Shown piece by piece: positions 47,841 through 60,200 of a stretch of DNA of 64,000 nucleotides. The stretch lies in contig NC_135165.1 of assembly GCF_050948215.1 (NCBI RefSeq), positions 3,508,501-3,572,500 of the forward strand. The letters are read 5' to 3'. Under the pieces are notes generated by a model, which was not told the origin of the DNA, ran no database searches, and saw nothing but the letters and a program-made list of their open reading frames with translations. The translations under genes and the position numbers were made by a program. This DNA is from Halictus rubicundus (Eukaryota; Arthropoda; Insecta; Hymenoptera; Halictidae). Each line of letters starts with the position of its first letter. The first letter of the stretch is position 1.

Positions 47841-50092
47841 GTAACCATTATTTTTCTCTGTCTGTTTTCTATACGCGTGCATATTTCGTTACCTACCATA
47901 GTCTCTAATCGATGTAAGTGTAACCTCGCTTTACGTGTCCATGCATCGTTCTCTGTTTGATTCACTCGTTGGACGACCACCAAAAATCAATACTCTCCGG
48001 CCAAAAGTCGATGAAACCGGAATTATTGCGGCAACCCCTTCAAGCGTTCTTAACACTAGATTTACGGGACCCGTCAAAATGACGGGTTCTAATGTTTTTA
48101 ATTTAATATTATTAAGATTCTAAGGATGCATACGTAAGAAATTATTTAGCAAATTTATTTCTTTGGGTATATATTATTTTAAAAATGTGGGTAGCACGTT
48201 CTTGTTACTTTTACGAAGTAATGCAAAATAGACGCGTTTAGTGCTCCGTAAACCTAGTGTTAATTGTGCCAATCTCTCTATTATCACTTATAGACGTATG
48301 TTCTAAAAATTCTGACAAGTTTTTGAACCGCATTGGAAGGTGTCACAATATTTTCTGAAGTATTAAATATCAACTTGCTCGTTTAATCGAACATTTAAAA
48401 TTATCCGAACTTTGGTGCTACGAGTGTACTAATTAATTTTTAACCGCACTACGATGGTTTCTGCACAATTGGTGTAAAATGATGATTGGTGCTGTAAATG
48501 ATTGGATCAAATCGTGGTAATAATTTAACGAGTTGCAGTCTTGGCTTCTGTATGAGATATCGAAATTAGTCGAGGTGATTGAATGATGTTGATTGCAGAA
48601 ATCTGTGTCATGAGTGGCTTTCTAATAAGAATGTTGTCCCCGATACCTTGAAATACAGCGTACCTTGCATTACGTAATGAATGTCGCGCATCCCCGCCGC
48701 TATTGCACGCATAAATTTCACCGATATCCACGCGATCGGCTCGAATCGATAGGAGGGTATGCAGTCTGGTCGAGCAAACTTTTCATTGCACTTTTTCTTG
48801 AAAAATCGAACACTTCTATCGGCATTTAGTTGTTTCATTTATTTACCATTCTATTTGCTTGATTGTTCGCGAATGCTGTTGGTATTATTGCTTCGCGGAG
48901 TGCATTTCAACGGTTGTCTCATTTTCAACAGAACTTTACACGAACACGAACGACGCGAGCGAAAGAAATAACGTTTCTTTTATTTCCGTCGAAGCCGTTG
49001 ATTTTAATGATATATCATTCATCGACGAATTTCAAGCCTAATTAAACGGCGAAATTAATCGATAGACGAGACTTTTTCTCACCGTAATATTTCAGGTTTA
49101 TTTCAGCATTTATTTATTTGACGCAAATAATTGTCGAACGAAAGAACTGCGAAGGCTAATGGGCACATTAACTTCAGTCGGTGGAATTGAACAAATAAAT
49201 CAGATAGAATTGTGTGCGAAATAAAAGTGATCTCTCTGCAATTCCGCCAGACACAATTCAAACTCTTCCGTTAATTCACGAGGCCTTTTGTTACACTAAA
49301 AACGTGTACTTTTTTTTTTTTTAAGCAACACAGAGATTCTCTTTCAACTCTATTCTTCCAGCTGCTGGGGAATTAATTAAAAAGACACATTGGTTCTTCA
49401 AATTAAATGCAATATCTGTTACCATCATAAATCCTGGAGTTTAATTTAGCCGTATTTAAGGAATTAAGACGTCCAAATAAACATGATTTGTAGCAGGACG
49501 ATTCAACTTAATCCTCGCGAGTGCGACTGCTGCGTTATTCGAACAAATCTTGCGAAAACGAAGATGCAGATGCAATCTCATCTCAAGATACACAATCGCA
49601 TAATTCATGTTTACACGGCGAATCGTATTTATCTTGCAAAACAATTCGAGACACTGAACAGACCATACGAAACGCGATCTTTAGTCACAGATCCCACAAG
49701 TAACGAGCATGCGAACGGTCACGTTCACCTTCATACTCGTGTCTGCACGTTGTGCAATGTGCACGGATATTCGACGGTGATGCGAGCATGGCTGACATTA
49801 CACGCTTACTGCACTTGATTGTCTGAAATCGAGTATCTCGCTGGACTCTCATCGATTCATGCGAACAATCTAACTCGAAGAAGTCGGTCATCGTTTAACA
49901 AAGTACTAGCGCGTAGGCGAATAACGGTCTTAGGATACTCTGAAAGTTAGGCACTGCGGGAACACGATGTTCAAGAAAAATTCGCCAGGTTGTAAAAGAA
50001 AATATGGCGACGGTAAGAAGATGATCGTGAGCCAGGGGAGATACTCGAGGTCATTCGAAGAACTACTTTTATTTACATATTTCGGTTCGCAG
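47841..50092 (+). other. Rox8: Last proposed intron
   Basis: GTAACC donor at 47841; the favoured acceptor is TTCGGTTCGCAG ending at 50092. Other usable acceptors exist at 48598 and 49361 and would give very short alternative tails (KSVS, LLGN). Contains one family F MITE. The rest shows nothing I can name. Confidence 0.5.
48050..48263 (-). mobile_element. TTAA-type MITE, family F, complete copy
   Basis: 214 bp from TTAACACTAGATTTACGGGA to GCTCCGTAAACCTAGTGTTAA in type, with TTAA at both ends. The left end carries the perfect palindrome CCCGTCAAAATGACGGG about 20 bp from the TTAA. Orientation is opposite to the copy at 24902. Confidence 0.9.
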
Positions 50093-50101
50093 GCACAGTG
50101 A
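50093..50101 (+). CDS. Rox8: Candidate terminal coding exon (Ala-Gln-stop)
   Basis: After a good acceptor (TTTATTTACATATTTCGGTT then CGCAG) the phase-0 reading is GCA CAG TGA, giving a protein ending MQQFQAQ. The choice is based on acceptor quality and on the change to transposon-free, purine-rich sequence just to the right, which fits a 3' UTR. It is a weak call, because exons this short in coding content cannot be verified by protein similarity. Alternatives at 48599, 49362 and 57602 are discussed under findings. Transcript reads would decide. Confidence 0.4.
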   Translation, partial: AQ

Positions 50102-50738
50102 TCGCTACACCTATCATCGCACGGCCTGGCTTATCCTTACTTTCGAATATCTCTTTACATCAAGAAAACTGCATCTACGACCTGGCTCAACCTCGAATTG
50201 AAGCAGCGAGTAGTCGTTGGAGAACGTGTTTCTAAAATGGGTACCGTCGTTTCGGGCGGAACGCAAGAAGAGAAAACGCAGGAAACGAATGGGGGAAGAA
50301 CGAACGAACGGGAAACTATCGTTGTCTCAGTCGTCCTCCCGTTGCTGACATTTCGGTTCTCGATTGCCCCGAAACGTTGCCTCACGGAAACGATCGACTG
50401 ATCGGGGACAGCGCACGATCAGAGAGAATCTTCCGAACCGCACCTCGTTATCTTCCTACGTGCGTTTCTTTTCTTTCTATTTCTTTTCCTTTTTTTGTTA
50501 TTTTTTTTTTCGGACCGGACAGAGCGCAGCTCGCGGGCTATATATATAATATAAAATATAAATATTGTCTCCATTGATCGTCCACACTTTTTCACAACTT
50601 CCGAGAACAATTGAGGTTGAGTCACGGTAATGGTAGATTCAGATCGATTAGTCCTCGTGTATAGAGTGTGAAGAAATGGAGCGAGGTGCGAAAGAGCTGG
50701 CGTGAAAGGGAGAGAATGAGACGAGAAGTGGCTTTATC

Positions 50739-50741
<3 letters not shown>

Positions 50742-50784
<43 letters not shown>
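50742..50784 (+). repeat. GA microsatellite
   Basis: Uninterrupted (GA)n of about 21 units, the first of a series of same-strand GA tracts in the right part of the window. Shorter tracts lie at about 50831-50861, 52162-52191, 52803-52836 and 53433-53453. Confidence 0.92.
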
Positions 50785-50788
<4 letters not shown>

Positions 50789-51039
50789 AGTGTGTCAGAC
50801 GAGAGAAAGAGACACAGAAAGAATGGAGCAGAGAGAGAGAGTGGGAGAGAGAGAGAGAGAATTTCTATTATTTTCTTAAAATTCGGACCAAGACTTAACC
50901 AGCGTTTGTGTGTTCAAATGGTAAAGTGTGTTCTTGGTTGCGGTCCAGCTAGCGGATGAGGACTGGCTGACGCCTAGCCTTCTAGTGTGATGGTAAACAA
51001 GTACACCCCACCAACAGGAACAACTTCTACAGCAACAAC

Positions 51040-51145
51040 AGTTACTACCACCACCATTATCACCACCACCACCACCTCCTCCACCACCACTACAACTACC
51101 AACAACAACAACAACAACAACAACAACTACAACTACAAGAACAAC
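51040..51145 (+). repeat. ACC/AAC triplet-rich tract
   Basis: A tract dominated by CAC, ACC and then AAC triplets. Translated it gives Thr and Asn runs in a 76-codon frame, but the frame has no flanking conserved sequence and lies in the putative 3' UTR, so I treat it as a repeat and not as a gene. Confidence 0.8.
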
Positions 51146-52803
51146 TACAAAATTTTCATCACCATCGACGCCGCCGCGACTGCAAAGACAAGCGAGATCA
51201 TGCCGCAACCGGCTTGACGAAACGCAACAGAACGCAGTGATCAGCGAACGAAATAGTTAACGACCACTCTAGCGAACGAGGCGAGGGAAAGAAAGGACAG
51301 CGAATCGGAGCACGGACCGGAAGTCTTGTCCGTTAAACGTGTCCGTTAGGCGAGTCAACGGAGAGAAGAATACTTCCACGATCCCCCCCCGACCGCCCCC
51401 GCCCCCCTTACACCCTATCCAAAAACCACCCCGTAAATTTTCACGTCCAGTGTAACCGGCAATCTTAACGGGGATGGAGGAGAAACGAAGGAAGGATATA
51501 AAAAAAAAAAACTGGTATACCGGTCGAAACAAAAATCGGAGGTATCCTCTCGTCCAGTCTGTAGGATAAAACGTAGTGTCTCTCTCGGCTTGAATTTAAT
51601 AGATAGCGTTGCCGTCACGGTCAGTGACAAAAAGCTTCAGTAATGAAACACGAATTCCGGGGTACGTGGACCACCATGCGTGATCATCAGACGAGAGACC
51701 GTCTCTCGAAACGCAAAGCGACCGAGACACATGCCCGCGTGTCGCCAACGAAACACACCGGCTAATTTACAACAAGCTTCCGTGATTCACACAATTTACC
51801 GCCGGCTTCGAACGACGTTGAACGTCCACGGACAAACAGAAACACACACACACACACGCACACACACGGAGCCGCACACACACGCACGCATATTACGCAA
51901 CGTACATACGTCTTCGAAGATGATCGAGAACGGAACGGAACGGAACGCCGCTAGATACCGACCCTCCCCCCACCCTCCCCCCCGTAACCCGGATTCATTA
52001 TTTTTGTAGTTTGGGCTTTAACAGCGAACAAAAAAAAATTATAAAACGATTAATAAGTCGAATAAAAGAAGAGAAAGAGAAAGAGAGGAGAAGAGCGAGA
52101 GGAAAGCTCGTGATCGAGACGGTCGATCCGAGTTGTGTAAAGCGAGAACGAAAGGATTGAATAAAAAGAGAGAGAGAGAGAGAGAGAGAGAAACAAAAGC
52201 GTGTTATTAACAAAACGAAAAAAAAATACAAAATTCAAGAATTAGCTAGTTAGGTAGGTATGTTATCGAATAAAACAGAAAAAAAAGCGTTAATCAAGGG
52301 CGATTCGAAATTCGGCGAAAAGGCAGACCTCCATGAAATAATGAAAGAAAGAGAGTGTGAGAGAGAGAGAGAAGGAGAGAGAGAGAGAGAGTTGAGAAGA
52401 ATTTCCACGTTCCTAGGTGAATACGCGAACTGTTGAAAATAAATATGCACTTTCGTACAACCCACTCGACTATCGTGAACCACGGGACTGAGATAGGATC
52501 CATGTGTCTTAATCCGTTCTCCGCCGCTGCGAGGACTTCCTCTCCCTTCGGTTGTTATATTTATTATCGAACTCGAGGCCAAAAGACAAATCACGCACCG
52601 AAGTCCTTGCAGATAGAGAGACGACGAGCCGTTTTTATTGTTCGACTTGTAATCCTTCTAACGCGGCGCTTAGACAGTTGGATATTTTTATAAAAGATCA
52701 GCCGCGTGCACCGAGGGCCGTCGACTGGTGCTTGGCGCATTGATCGCGCGATAGAGACAAAAGAGAAAGAGAAATAGAAGAACAGAGAGAAATAGAGAAG
52801 AGG

Positions 52804-52848
<45 letters not shown>

Positions 52849-53145
52849 TAGTGGGATACAGAGGACGAGAAAGAAGCCGATCAGACAGAGTGTCCAGTAA
52901 TCGGTCGACTCCAGTGAAACGTATCGGGTCTACCGTGGTTTTTAACTTATACTCTAGATTTTTATATACCATGCATACCATAGAACCAAAGAGAGAATCT
53001 CTACTTTAAGACGCTTAAGCAATAAATCATTAAGCTTAGGATGAAGAACAAGCCGTTTACCCCCCGTGTCTCTCTGCTGTAACTCGCTCGCAGGCTGATC
53101 AGCTTACGAGCTACGAATTCGCAACAACGAACGGTGTATGTAGAT

Positions 53146-53147
<2 letters not shown>

Positions 53148-53191
<44 letters not shown>
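53148..53191 (+). repeat. GA microsatellite
   Basis: Uninterrupted (GA)n of about 22 units on the + strand in the putative 3' UTR. Confidence 0.92.
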
Positions 53192-53197
<6 letters not shown>

Positions 53198-54382
53198 TGG
53201 GACATTGACGACGGTCGATCTGACGAGAGATAGGTGAGGGGAAGAGAGAAAGAGAGGGGGAGAATCCATTAACGGTCTGTCCGATGTCCCGAATTTCGAC
53301 TTGGCCGGATCTATTGATGAAAAACAAAGATACTAAGTCGAAAAACCAAGTGTAAGCTAACAACAAAAAAAAAAACGAACATATAAGCGGTGCGTGACAA
53401 AAGCGAATGGAAGAGCGTGTGTGTATGGACGAACGAGAGAGAGAGAGAGAGAGAGTGAAAGCGTACGAATGATAAAAACGGAGAAATTATAATAACAAGC
53501 GAGAGACGAGAAAGAAATTATACAATTCATAGATAGACACATTGCACAAAACAGCACGAAAGTTAGACTAGATGCATCGAGTTCCTTCCTCGCGGATATG
53601 TATCCTGTCCTCCGATATCTTTGAACCGACACCGTCGCGAATGCTATTGGCGTTCGTTATTATAGTAGCCCGCAAAAAGAAAAAGAAAAAAAAAGGAGCT
53701 AGAGGATACTGGCAAAAATGAACGAGATTCGGTGATAACGAACGGGTAGAAACAACGACGACGTTGGACGCCACACCCGTTATCGTCTAGACTTCCGGTG
53801 ATCTGTTCCCCTGCTCCGCCGCGACGCTTAGGTTTCCCTCGGTTTCGAGCACGATTCTGTTTCCACGTTTCTCTGTTCGAACTCTCGCGGTCGTGGTTCG
53901 GCGATCGCGCGCCGTGTGTTTCGTGTTTGCGCAGTGTCTTTCGATAACGAGACCGTTTTCTCGACCCCTGGTAGCCCGGTAGACGCGGTCGTAAGAAAAG
54001 GGGGAAACAGACGAACGATAGAATTTAGAGAGTCGAGTCCCGAAAGGAACGCGCGACGAACGATAGGAGGGAACGGGTCGACCGGTAACGGTTAGACACA
54101 GGGTCGTGGGAGTCGAGAGCGAGACGGGGAAGAGAGGGACGGGAGAGAGAAACCGGGGAGAGATAAAAGCGATAGACAACTTTGTTACTAATCAAAAGAT
54201 AGACGACGGACACCGTGCTTTAAACGAATCAAAAGCGCTCAAGAGTTTCAAATCAAAAGCGTGATGATCAAAGACCGATGCACGTTTGCGACGTGTGCGC
54301 GAACGTTGGCGTCGACAATGGGACTGCATCGGATACGGAGGAATAACGAAATCAAACGAACAAAAATAATAGAAGAAAAAAG

Positions 54383-54386
<4 letters not shown>

Positions 54387-54416
<30 letters not shown>
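54387..54416 (+). repeat. GA microsatellite
   Basis: (GA)n of about 15 units, + strand. Confidence 0.9.
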
Positions 54417-54418
<2 letters not shown>

Positions 54419-55213
54419 ATGTAGCGTTTAGGTGTTACCAGTAAATCTTACTAATTTTTCCGAACGATGCGACGCGTAATACGTTGACGTGGATATATAA
54501 ATGGTGTGCCTTCAGTCCATCTTGCGGACCACAAACGTTTCGTGCCATTAATTCTTCGTAAACTAATGTTGTCCTATTTGAAGATGAAAAGCAAACGGGT
54601 CAAACGTTTCCGTGTTTGAAACATTATGCTTAAGTACACAACAACATTACCACGCGTGATTCGACGATCCCCTTAGTGTCTTCCCCCAATCCTCCCCCAG
54701 CACCCCCCTGCCGGTGAAGCTGATCGATAAAAAGGAATCAGTCTCGAGTTGAACCGCGTGGATCGATCGATCGATCGCGACTGTCCTGACTTTGTTCCGT
54801 TCACCGTGTCCAAAAAGACGCGAATCTTTCATTCTATTCGTTCCAATCTCGTTTGATTTACAATCTGTTCGGTACGATTGAAACAAAAAACGGATAATTT
54901 TCGTCGATCAGAGTTAGCGTCCTTCCGGCGATAGATCGAACACGAACGACCGAGAGAATCGTGCAAAGAAGCAAGCAACTTTCCGCAACGTGTGTACCTA
55001 AAAAAAAAAAAAAACATAAGAATTGTGGCCCAAGATCAACACCAACGTATATTTCACCGTATTTGCCGTCAATTGTTTTTGTAATTGATAAATACGAGAA
55101 ATGTTGTAAGTGTCGTTTGTCAAAAGTAGCGTAAGAATACAACGAATTACCGGAAAATTCAATTAATATACCGCTGTGACGAACCGAACCGACTACAAAA
55201 GAGAAAACACAAC

Positions 55214-55218
<5 letters not shown>

Positions 55219-55260
<42 letters not shown>

Positions 55261-55267
55261 GAGAGAG
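55219..55267 (+). repeat. GA microsatellite
   Basis: (GA)n of about 24 units with one extra G interruption, + strand. Confidence 0.9.
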
Positions 55268-55489
55268 GAGATGAAGTCACCAGGAAAACCAGAACAACTG
55301 ATAACACGATGAACCGTTTCGTTGCCAAGCGTTACCTTGGCCAACCTGGAACGTGCTCTGTCGTTCTCCGTTTCTCGGCACAAACGTCAACCAACGCGCG
55401 CAGCCTAAAAACAGGACACGCTACAAGTCGCGAGGAAGAGACGAAAGAATTATAAATAAAACATATACATACACGTAAAAATACCAGAT

Positions 55490-55538
55490 ACGTATATGTA
55501 TATTTATATATATATTTATTACATATATAAATATATAC

Positions 55539-55573
<35 letters not shown>
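55490..55573 (+). repeat. TA-rich low-complexity tract
   Basis: Alternating TA and TATT units ending in an uninterrupted (AT)n run of about 24 bases. Self-complementary, with no coding potential. Confidence 0.85.
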
Positions 55574-55574
<1 letters not shown>

Positions 55575-56858
55575 CAACGTGCGACAGCGAGGAAAGCTGT
55601 TATTTTAAATCATCGTAAGTAAAGAAACAAAAATGACAAAAGAAGGAAAGCTCTGTAAACGCGAGATAAACCTAGCCCGTAAGGAACAATATGAGAACAT
55701 AAGTGAAACAAAATATCGTGTACATTATTAGTTAGGCGAAACGAAAATGGAATAAAAATATAGGTTATTTTTCTGAAACGTAGAACGAGCGAGAGGGGCG
55801 GGAAAAGGACCATTTGTAAATGAGAAGCGTGACGCCGAGCGCGCGGGACGTTTTCTTGTGGTATAGCGTTGAAATTTAAAAAGTTTCGCGCCAAGTGTCG
55901 AATCGATTAAACCGGGCGCGACACACACAGAGAGAGAGACACGCACACACACACAAAACATATAAATCAAAGTAACACACACGGCCGGTGGTCTCGGCTC
56001 GCGCTTCTTCTGCTCGTATAATCAGTCCCCGTTTCCCGAGGAATCTGCCTCTCGACTCGGTTCCACTTTCAAAACCGCGCGAAAACGGAGCGGTCTCCCG
56101 CTCTTTTAAAGAACCGTCGGAGACCCACGTCCTTGTAAAAAGTATTTAAAAAAAGAAAAGAAACCGAGCGACACGGAAAGAGAGTGAGAGAGAGAGAGAG
56201 TGAGAGAGAGAGCAAGAGAGCAAGAGAGTGTGTGCGCGCGACAAAAATGAAGCGTCCCGAGGCATCGGGACGCGTATAGGAACATTACCGTAGCCTCTCA
56301 AGTACCGTTCTCTAGGTAATAAAAAGTAAAAAACGAACGAGAACCGAATGGAGCTAGCCAAATGGAACGGCGCTGCATTAAAGGGAAAACCAAAAATGTA
56401 GTGTAAAGTGATAAATAGGTAATTAATGTAACCTGACGAGTAGGAGATAATACGGGGTTTTGGAAAGTAACGATGACGAAGCGGAAAAAAGCGGAGTCGC
56501 GAGGAACCGTGTAAAAAGCTTAGTTAAAATGAGGAAGAATGATGCCGAGCGAATGGGCACGCGAGAGGAACGGGAGAAAGCGCGAAAGAGACCGAGAAAG
56601 AAAGATTACGCGCGTGCGTGCGTGCGTGCGTGCGTGTGCGTCTGTGTCTGTGTATGAGAGAAAGAAAGAACGTGTGATACATCTAACACAAAATGGTAAA
56701 ATCCATTTATGGTACCTAAGTCGTGCGCGTAATCACGCCCGAAGGAACATAAAGAACAATGTACATTCACACAACGTTACGTGCAACATGTCTGCACGAA
56801 ACCAACACCGAGACACGCGTACACGGTATACACACACACAGAGAGAGAGAAAGAGAGA

Positions 56859-56862
<4 letters not shown>

Positions 56863-56920
<58 letters not shown>
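56863..56920 (+). repeat. GA microsatellite
   Basis: The longest GA tract of the window, about 50 bases uninterrupted at its right part, preceded by a short CA run (56831-56840). A GCGT repeat lies to the left at about 56611-56640. Confidence 0.92.
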
Positions 56921-56923
<3 letters not shown>

Positions 56924-57213
56924 GTACACGTATGTAAATACACACGAGTTACAGAGCAACCAGCACACCGTCACGCGAACATTGTACGCGTACGAAACGT
57001 AGCGACGAGATTACTTAACAACAGCCCTAGACGTAGTTGGATCTAGTCTAGCTTGACCATCACTAGGTTAGCAAATGCGACGAGGAAAGAAACGTTCACG
57101 GAGAACACAATTACATAGCGCAATAAAACTATATCCGCAGGTTACATGCAGCACAGCGACACCCACGGCGTATGAGAGCATTCGAACACACACCTGTACA
57201 TCCGCGCACACAT

Positions 57214-57234
57214 ACACACACACACACACACACA
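57214..57234 (+). repeat. CA microsatellite
   Basis: Run of CA dinucleotides within a CA-rich stretch. Other CA tracts lie at 39440-39461, 51843-51892 and 63068-63084. Confidence 0.85.
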
Positions 57235-60200
57235 TACAAACAGACGTACACCTAAACGAAAAAAAAAATAACGCGTTCGAGAACATAAATATAGAGGGAA
57301 CGAATTGTGGCTGCTGCCTCTATCCTTCGTCCGTGCCCCCAACCCCCGACAAAAAAGTCGCAAAAATCTCTCGAGGCCATCCCGCGACCATGCACGCCGC
57401 GATTTTCGTCGTTTAGGCGATCACGATCGTCGCGTCGGTCGTTTCAGCTTCAACAAGCTGGCACGCCACCCGTATTCGCCCCGTTATCGAATCAACACAT
57501 TCACGAATTACGACGACCCAGTTCCCTTATTCTTTACGCCCCCTTTGCCCAGCCATCTTGCCGACACCTTCGACTTCTTTCGCGATACCTTCACAGACCA
57601 GGTGTACGAGGAAATCGGCCCCGATGCCCCGTGGGGCAAGGCCCTGGCTCCTGGACCACGCCCACTCGGAGCAAATCTAATTCTCTCACGTCGTTTACCC
57701 TGAAGGGACACTCGAAGACACCTGTCGAACAGTGACTGACACTTGAATCGGTACAAGCCAGAACAAGAAGTAATCAAATTTCGAAATATATTGTTTGCAA
57801 CTGTTTTCTGATCGTTCAGTTTCGATATAGACAAATCTAACGCAAAAAATCAAAATTGTACAATCCTAACGATTATGTGACAAGAAACACATTGAATCAT
57901 CGGTAAAGATTGCCACTGAATTGCCCCAGGGGGTGCTGTTCTGGCCTAATCGAAGCCCAGAGCCGCGAAGCCACGCCCACTAACAGTGCTCGGAGGAAGG
58001 GGGGTAGTTTTCTATTGGTTCTGACATCGCTGACCCCAAAATTTCGCTGCTGAAGTGAACAGCCCGCTTACACCTGGTCTGTGACAGCGTCTCTCGTCCC
58101 ATTAGCCACCTTGTTTGGCATCCTGATGACCCTGCGTCCTACTCCGTCGAACCACCGAATCACTCTATAGATTGATGATTTTCTACACAGAAGGATTTCC
58201 CTCGCGAAGATTTACCAAATACGATAAACCGACAATCATTGATGAAACATACATTTAGGAAAAACGTGTGCGTGCTTCTTTCACCGAGGACTGACTAAAG
58301 TAATTAAGTTCCGATATGCTTTCGTGCGATCTCGAACGATTGATAGGTAGAGGGACTTCGGTGGCATCGGTGATGAAGGAACCAGCAAAGTAAAAAAAAA
58401 AAGAGCTAGTTTTCTTTTCACTTTCATATTCTCTCTTTTTTGTTTCCCGATCGATTACATTGTGAACGCCGCTTTTACGAGTATACAACGTGATATAAAC
58501 ATATCATTGCGCGATTTAGCGGAACGAACGACCCCTCATTAGGATCTGTAAGAACGGACAACGGATAGGAGATTTTTAGTACCCAGGAGGTCTCGCATAC
58601 TTTCATCATCCGAACTATGTATCTCCCCTATTTGTTATGATACGGAAAAATATCCGGGGAAAAATAGGAGCTGCGGTGGAGCCTCCCGCGTCCGAATACG
58701 ACCATAATCGTGCTAATAGAGTAGTCGTTGTGCTAACGCTTCAGTTCTTTCAGAATCACGAAGACTGACTCGATTTGTTTCAATGTATCATACTGATTCT
58801 TATGTCAACAGCCATAGTCCCCCACGGTGGTCTTGAAGATCCCGGTGCCTGCAATTTCTGGCCGCAGAAGTAAGTCAATGGTAAAATAATCGGTCCCAAG
58901 GGTGATTTTTCGAAAAAAGTTTTTGAACGGGGAAAATTAGTAGCTACATAGGTTATTGGCATAAGAGGTCACGGTATAAATGCGTGTAGAACCACACCCT
59001 GGCAAATCATTCTGTTCGGATTCAACATTTGGATTAGGGTATTCGGACGCGGGGAACTCTACTGACTTTTAATGACGGTAGGCAAGTGCGATAATGGAGA
59101 ACCGTTTTCTCTTGTGCTCGTCTTTCTTAAGCTTTCAATGTCGTCGATATCTTCTTAAGTAAGTTGTGATAATGTGATGTTCAAATAATTTTAAAGGAAA
59201 CAACGGAGTTTGATGAAATGGACGGCGGGAGTATTATAGTTTTCTTAAGGAAGAGAGTTTACTATGGAAATGTATTTACAATTGTATTTCGATTTAAGTA
59301 CACGTTCGAATAGAGGAAACGAATGATTCTTTTTTCATTAGATTGTCGACTGCTTTTGGCGTGTCCCGATCGGTGCAACGGATCACGGGGGACGCCATTT
59401 TTTAAGAACCTTCGTAAAAAGAGGAATTAAAGAGTCGTAAGTCTGACAAACTAAGACACACACCTATTATCACAGGTGTTTCAATTGCTTTCGGTGCGCG
59501 CGCGCGTCAATGATTTCACGGCCGAACAAAAATGATATTTTTCGTGTCACAAAAATATCGGAGATATTTCGAACAATAGAAACAGACGGAACACCGTGTG
59601 CAGCCGACGGCGTAAATCGCAATATGAAACGTACATACATACATGAACGCTTTCCTTTTGAGAAAGGTGAAATTAGAAGTGTATAGCTAGCGAGTTAGGA
59701 TCATTTGTTTCGTTCGCATTACGGTATATCATTTCGTCGGCGCGAGACACCGTGCATTTTGTGGAAACGATTTGTTTCGCGATTGTCACACAGACGATGC
59801 ACTAGGTAGATTCTATTGTTTCATATATTGAGAGTTCCTTCAACCATGTGCAGATATATGTAGACGACGCATACCTATCTTACCGTCCTATAAAGTGATA
59901 CTATTTACATTTGTTTATAAAGTGTTAATCTAAATACTCGGGAGGATAGCATTACAGCATTCAACAAGTAAATAGGCGAGCAATGAAAATTTGTACATAC
60001 ATAGAATCGTGCCATATGTAAAATAAAAGAAAAGGAAAGAAGAATTTAGACGAGGATCGTGTAGAAAATCGTGTCAAAATTATGCACACAAGGACTAACT
60101 AACATATATTTTAACGCGATGATCGATGCTTGCGCGCGAGGCGGGTCGGGGTTTTAATTTGTCCTTGTACAAAATGTAAGGTGTTTATTGTTAGCGATTA

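Noticed and set aside
47613..47960. Continuation of the tail exon through the donor at 47841
   Set aside because: The extra 40 residues are intron-like and hydrophobic, and a GTAACC donor lies exactly where the Pro/Gln-rich tail ends. Intron retention cannot be excluded.
50987..51217. 76-codon Thr/Asn-rich frame
   Set aside because: It is a translation of ACC/AAC triplet repeats with no conserved flanks, in a region that looks like 3' UTR.
52688..52981. Minus-strand frames with Ser-Leu runs
   Set aside because: They are the complement of GA microsatellites; the same Ser-Leu pattern recurs at every GA tract.
57307..57735. 142-codon frame overlapping the C-rich island
   Set aside because: Shadow of the frame containing VYEEIG, with no independent support and no recognisable domain.
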